From: Aphis gossypii
Lineage: Eukaryota > Arthropoda > Insecta > Hemiptera > Aphididae
DNA length: 64,000 bases
Assembly: GCF_020184175.1 (NCBI RefSeq)
Contig: NC_065530.1
Span: 21,305,260 to 21,369,259 of the forward strand
Direction: 5' to 3'
In this document: positions 61,301 to 64,000 of the stretch, piece after piece
Numbering within the stretch: the first letter of the stretch is position 1
Layout: each line of letters begins with the position of its first letter
Notes under the pieces: model-generated
Told to the model about the DNA's origin: nothing
The model's input: the letters and a program-made list of their open reading frames with translations, nothing else
Databases searched by the model: none
Made by a program: the position numbers and the translations under genes

Positions 61301-64000
61301 CCCACTTGTAAGAGTATAACAGGGTTTTTTAAACAACTACCAAGTCATTATAATTTTTAAATCAATTTCTTAACAGTGCGTATATGTATACTGTACTAAT
61401 AATGATTAATTTTTTTCAAAAATTGAAAAATGATCAAGATATTTTAAAAAGTGAAAAAAGTGGTTTTTATTATTTTTTATTTTTAGGAATAAATCAATCA
61501 CACTTTTTTAAAGTTATCTTATTCACACTGTTTTACGGTAAGGTGGTATTGATTCAATAGATAATAAAAATAATACGTTAAGGTATAATTTATATATTTT
61601 ATAATTATTATAGTTAAGAATGTATAAATAATAAATAAATAAATGTAATGTTTTTGTTAAAAATTAAATCAACCAATCAATACTAATATTAAAATAAATG
61701 ACTTTATTAGTTATACTAAAAACTTATTATAAAATATACATCTCTACTCAGATATTTTTGCGTATAATGATAGTTTTAAATTTAACACATCTCTTGTAGT
61801 AATTCACTCAGACTACGCTAAATTAGTAAGTAATAGTAGTTGTAGTAATCTACTTGCCCAATTTTTAAAATTATTTATTACATTTTAAACACTATTGAAT
61901 AGTGAATATTTGGAGTTGTGAACTCTTATTTAAATGTATTTATTATATACAAAAATGCAATCACAATTTTTTATAAAAGTCCATGTAGATTCTTATTTTA
62001 CAACATATTATTTGAATATATTTGTATAAATTCATTTAAACTTAATTAATTTTTAATGGAATTTCTTGAATGAAATTTTAAAATGTTGTAATTTAATAAA
62101 AAGAATAAAAAGTAAATAAATATCAAATTAAAAAAAAACCTTTTTTTAGTAATTAAACATAAATAAATATGCGCAGGAAATATTATGTACCTATATTTTT
62201 TTTAAGCATCTAACACATTACATTTTTATACCTACTTATTGGTAATTAATTTAATATTTTATAAGCTTCAAATTTATTAAATCGTTGTATTTATTATTAA
62301 TATGTTTTTTTGAATTACTAGAATTAAAATTGTAATTTTCTATATTTTCATTAAAGAATTTACGATACTAGATAATGAAAATCTTATTTAAATTAAAAAA
62401 AATATTGTTCAATCAGTAGGTTTTTGATAAATTATACTTAAAGTGTTATACGATAATAATATAAATACAAAATATAAAAAGATTGACCATTTTTAAAACA
62501 TGTTAATTGTTAATATAAATAAGCATTATTTAAAACAAAAACAATATTAAATTATATATAACTAAATAAATTACAATATAAAACAGTTTATTTTAAATAT
62601 TTCTTTGCTGTAAGTAGGGGGTTTCAATAGTTAATTTTTTTTCACGATTAGTAGTAAATATTTATCATTGTATCAAACACTATTTTTTGGTATCTCAGAG
62701 CTTATTGATATTATTGGTATCCTATAAGATATAATACATTTATAGCAATTTAGGTGTATTATTAAGTATATACAATAATAAAATAAATTAATCTACACAA
62801 ACGAGAAATACACTGTCTTAGTGTATACTTACATTGGAAAACGATGTGTCATATCCTGTATACAACGAATAATATTGAGTGTAGTAAAAAGTATATTTAT
62901 ACTTAACCTAACCTAACTGGGTTACTAAAGAAAATAAAAAAAACCACATAACTAAAAAGAGTAAAAAAAGTTTATGTATGGTAAATCAAATTATATTTTA
63001 TCAAATATATTGACTATACTTTCGTTTTTAAAAATAAAATAATATGGTTCATATTATATAATATATATAAGTAATTTTTATTAACTAAATAATTTCATAA
63101 AACGACGAAAATTTATTTGATATAATTAATTACTTATTGTTTGACATAAATCAAACTAATTGTATGCGGTTGATGTAAAAAGTATTCTGCGATACGGTTA
63201 ACATTAAATGTGGTTTAAAAAAAATGTGTATAATTGTATTATTATAAAAATTAATGATTAAAATCCGAGAAAATTTAACAAAAATATAATAAATTATTTT
63301 TGATAAACAGTTTTTACACATAAAAATATCATAATTAAATTACATTACTATACGCAGAATTCCTAGTGTAGAATTAATTAGATATTCAAACATATTATTA
63401 ACGGTCGAGGACAGCTTAAGTTTAATACCAACACATTTCAATACAACTTTTTTCTTCGAGCTAGTCAAAAGAGCCTTTGTATAGTGTGTAGTATATATTT
63501 CACTAATGGAGACAAATTTTAAAATTTAATTCAATTATAGTAAAATAGAGTTCATAAATATGCATTTTTCATTGTTCTAGTTAAACTGTAAACAATATTA
63601 TTTAAAAGTTTTGGCAGAAAATTAAATTAAATTACAAGTATTCAATTTAATCATTTAATTTAAAATTTATAAATATATTGAAAGTGGTACTTTATATATT
63701 TTTTGTTATATATTAATTAATAGTAACCCTATATTATAATTCTAGAAAGAAACAACAGATAGAAAATTTGTTTTTTTTTTTTTTTAAATGTCATATTTTA
63801 TTATAATACATAAATATTATCATTATTTACTATAGTCAACGTTAATGTTAATAATAAAGTGTATTGAAATGCATGTACATTTTTAAGTAAAAAAATATAT
63901 AAATACCAATACTGTTGAATAAATGTTTATAAATCATAGAGGTTTTTTTTTGTGAGCAAGTATACACAATTCAATTAATTTATGTTAAGTTAAATTAATT
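58316..64000. other. Probable long first intron; no exon seen
   Basis: AT-rich sequence downstream of the signal-peptide exon. It includes a run of fifteen G at 58423-58437, an imperfect AT palindrome around 60478-60530, and short CTTAACCTAACCTAACTGGG-type sequence near 62905. No exon on either strand could be supported. Confidence 0.45.

Noticed and set aside
1..64000. CRISPR arrays, bacterial operons, riboswitches or prophage-like genes
   Set aside because: No regularly spaced repeats or prokaryotic coding pattern was seen. The recognised genes are all intron-containing and eukaryotic.

Overview
This window looks like nuclear DNA of an insect, most likely an aphid. It is very AT-rich, its genes have many small exons separated by short introns, GC-rich CpG patches appear only at promoters, and motifs such as TAGGTACCTA recur throughout. 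The species call is an inference from composition, gene architecture and the secreted-protein genes. No bacterial or viral gene was recognised.

Layout. 1-4.3 kb is gene-poor. A CpG-rich promoter at 4.3-4.7 kb leads into a small three-exon + strand gene encoding a 62-residue charged protein (4634-8540). 8.5-20.9 kb is gene-poor. It holds a second CpG-rich promoter-like patch (12.3-12.7 kb), a CA microsatellite, a lone exon-like piece resembling a receptor-kinase activation loop (16.0 kb, minus) and a 5S-rRNA-like dispersed repeat (19.5 kb).

20.9-35.9 kb is a cluster of + strand genes for secreted proteins: a 140-residue Tyr/Asn-rich protein (20.96 kb), a 730-residue Gly/Ser-rich repeat protein (23.3-26.6 kb) and a 294-residue amphipathic, Lys-rich-tailed protein (33.2-35.8 kb). 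A broken Tyr/Asp-rich exon lies at 30.3 kb. The 23.3-kb and 33.2-kb genes have unrelated bodies but the same front end: a 15-codon signal-peptide exon ending in Leu-Gln, then a short phase-0 exon carrying a TGIS motif. In aphids this arrangement is typical of salivary or otherwise secreted lineage-specific proteins. Small non-autonomous DNA transposons lie between the genes at 28.3-29.7 kb.

36.5-47.6 kb is conserved housekeeping sequence. It holds a 15-exon TTC21B/IFT139 (intraflagellar transport complex A) gene on the minus strand, a three-exon NATD1-like GNAT gene immediately upstream of it on the same strand (stop to start only 76 bp), and, divergently, a nine-exon MINPP1-like histidine phosphatase. 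The TTC21B copy appears to carry a one-base frameshift in exon 13.

47.6-64 kb is again gene-poor: a possible Ty3/gypsy LTR end (50.5 kb), an exon-like piece (53.8 kb, minus), a second 5S-like repeat in the opposite orientation (57.2 kb), and a CpG-rich promoter with the signal-peptide exon of a gene that runs out of the window (58.24 kb). All splice structures were worked out by eye from GT/AG sites and frame continuity; no transcript evidence was available.
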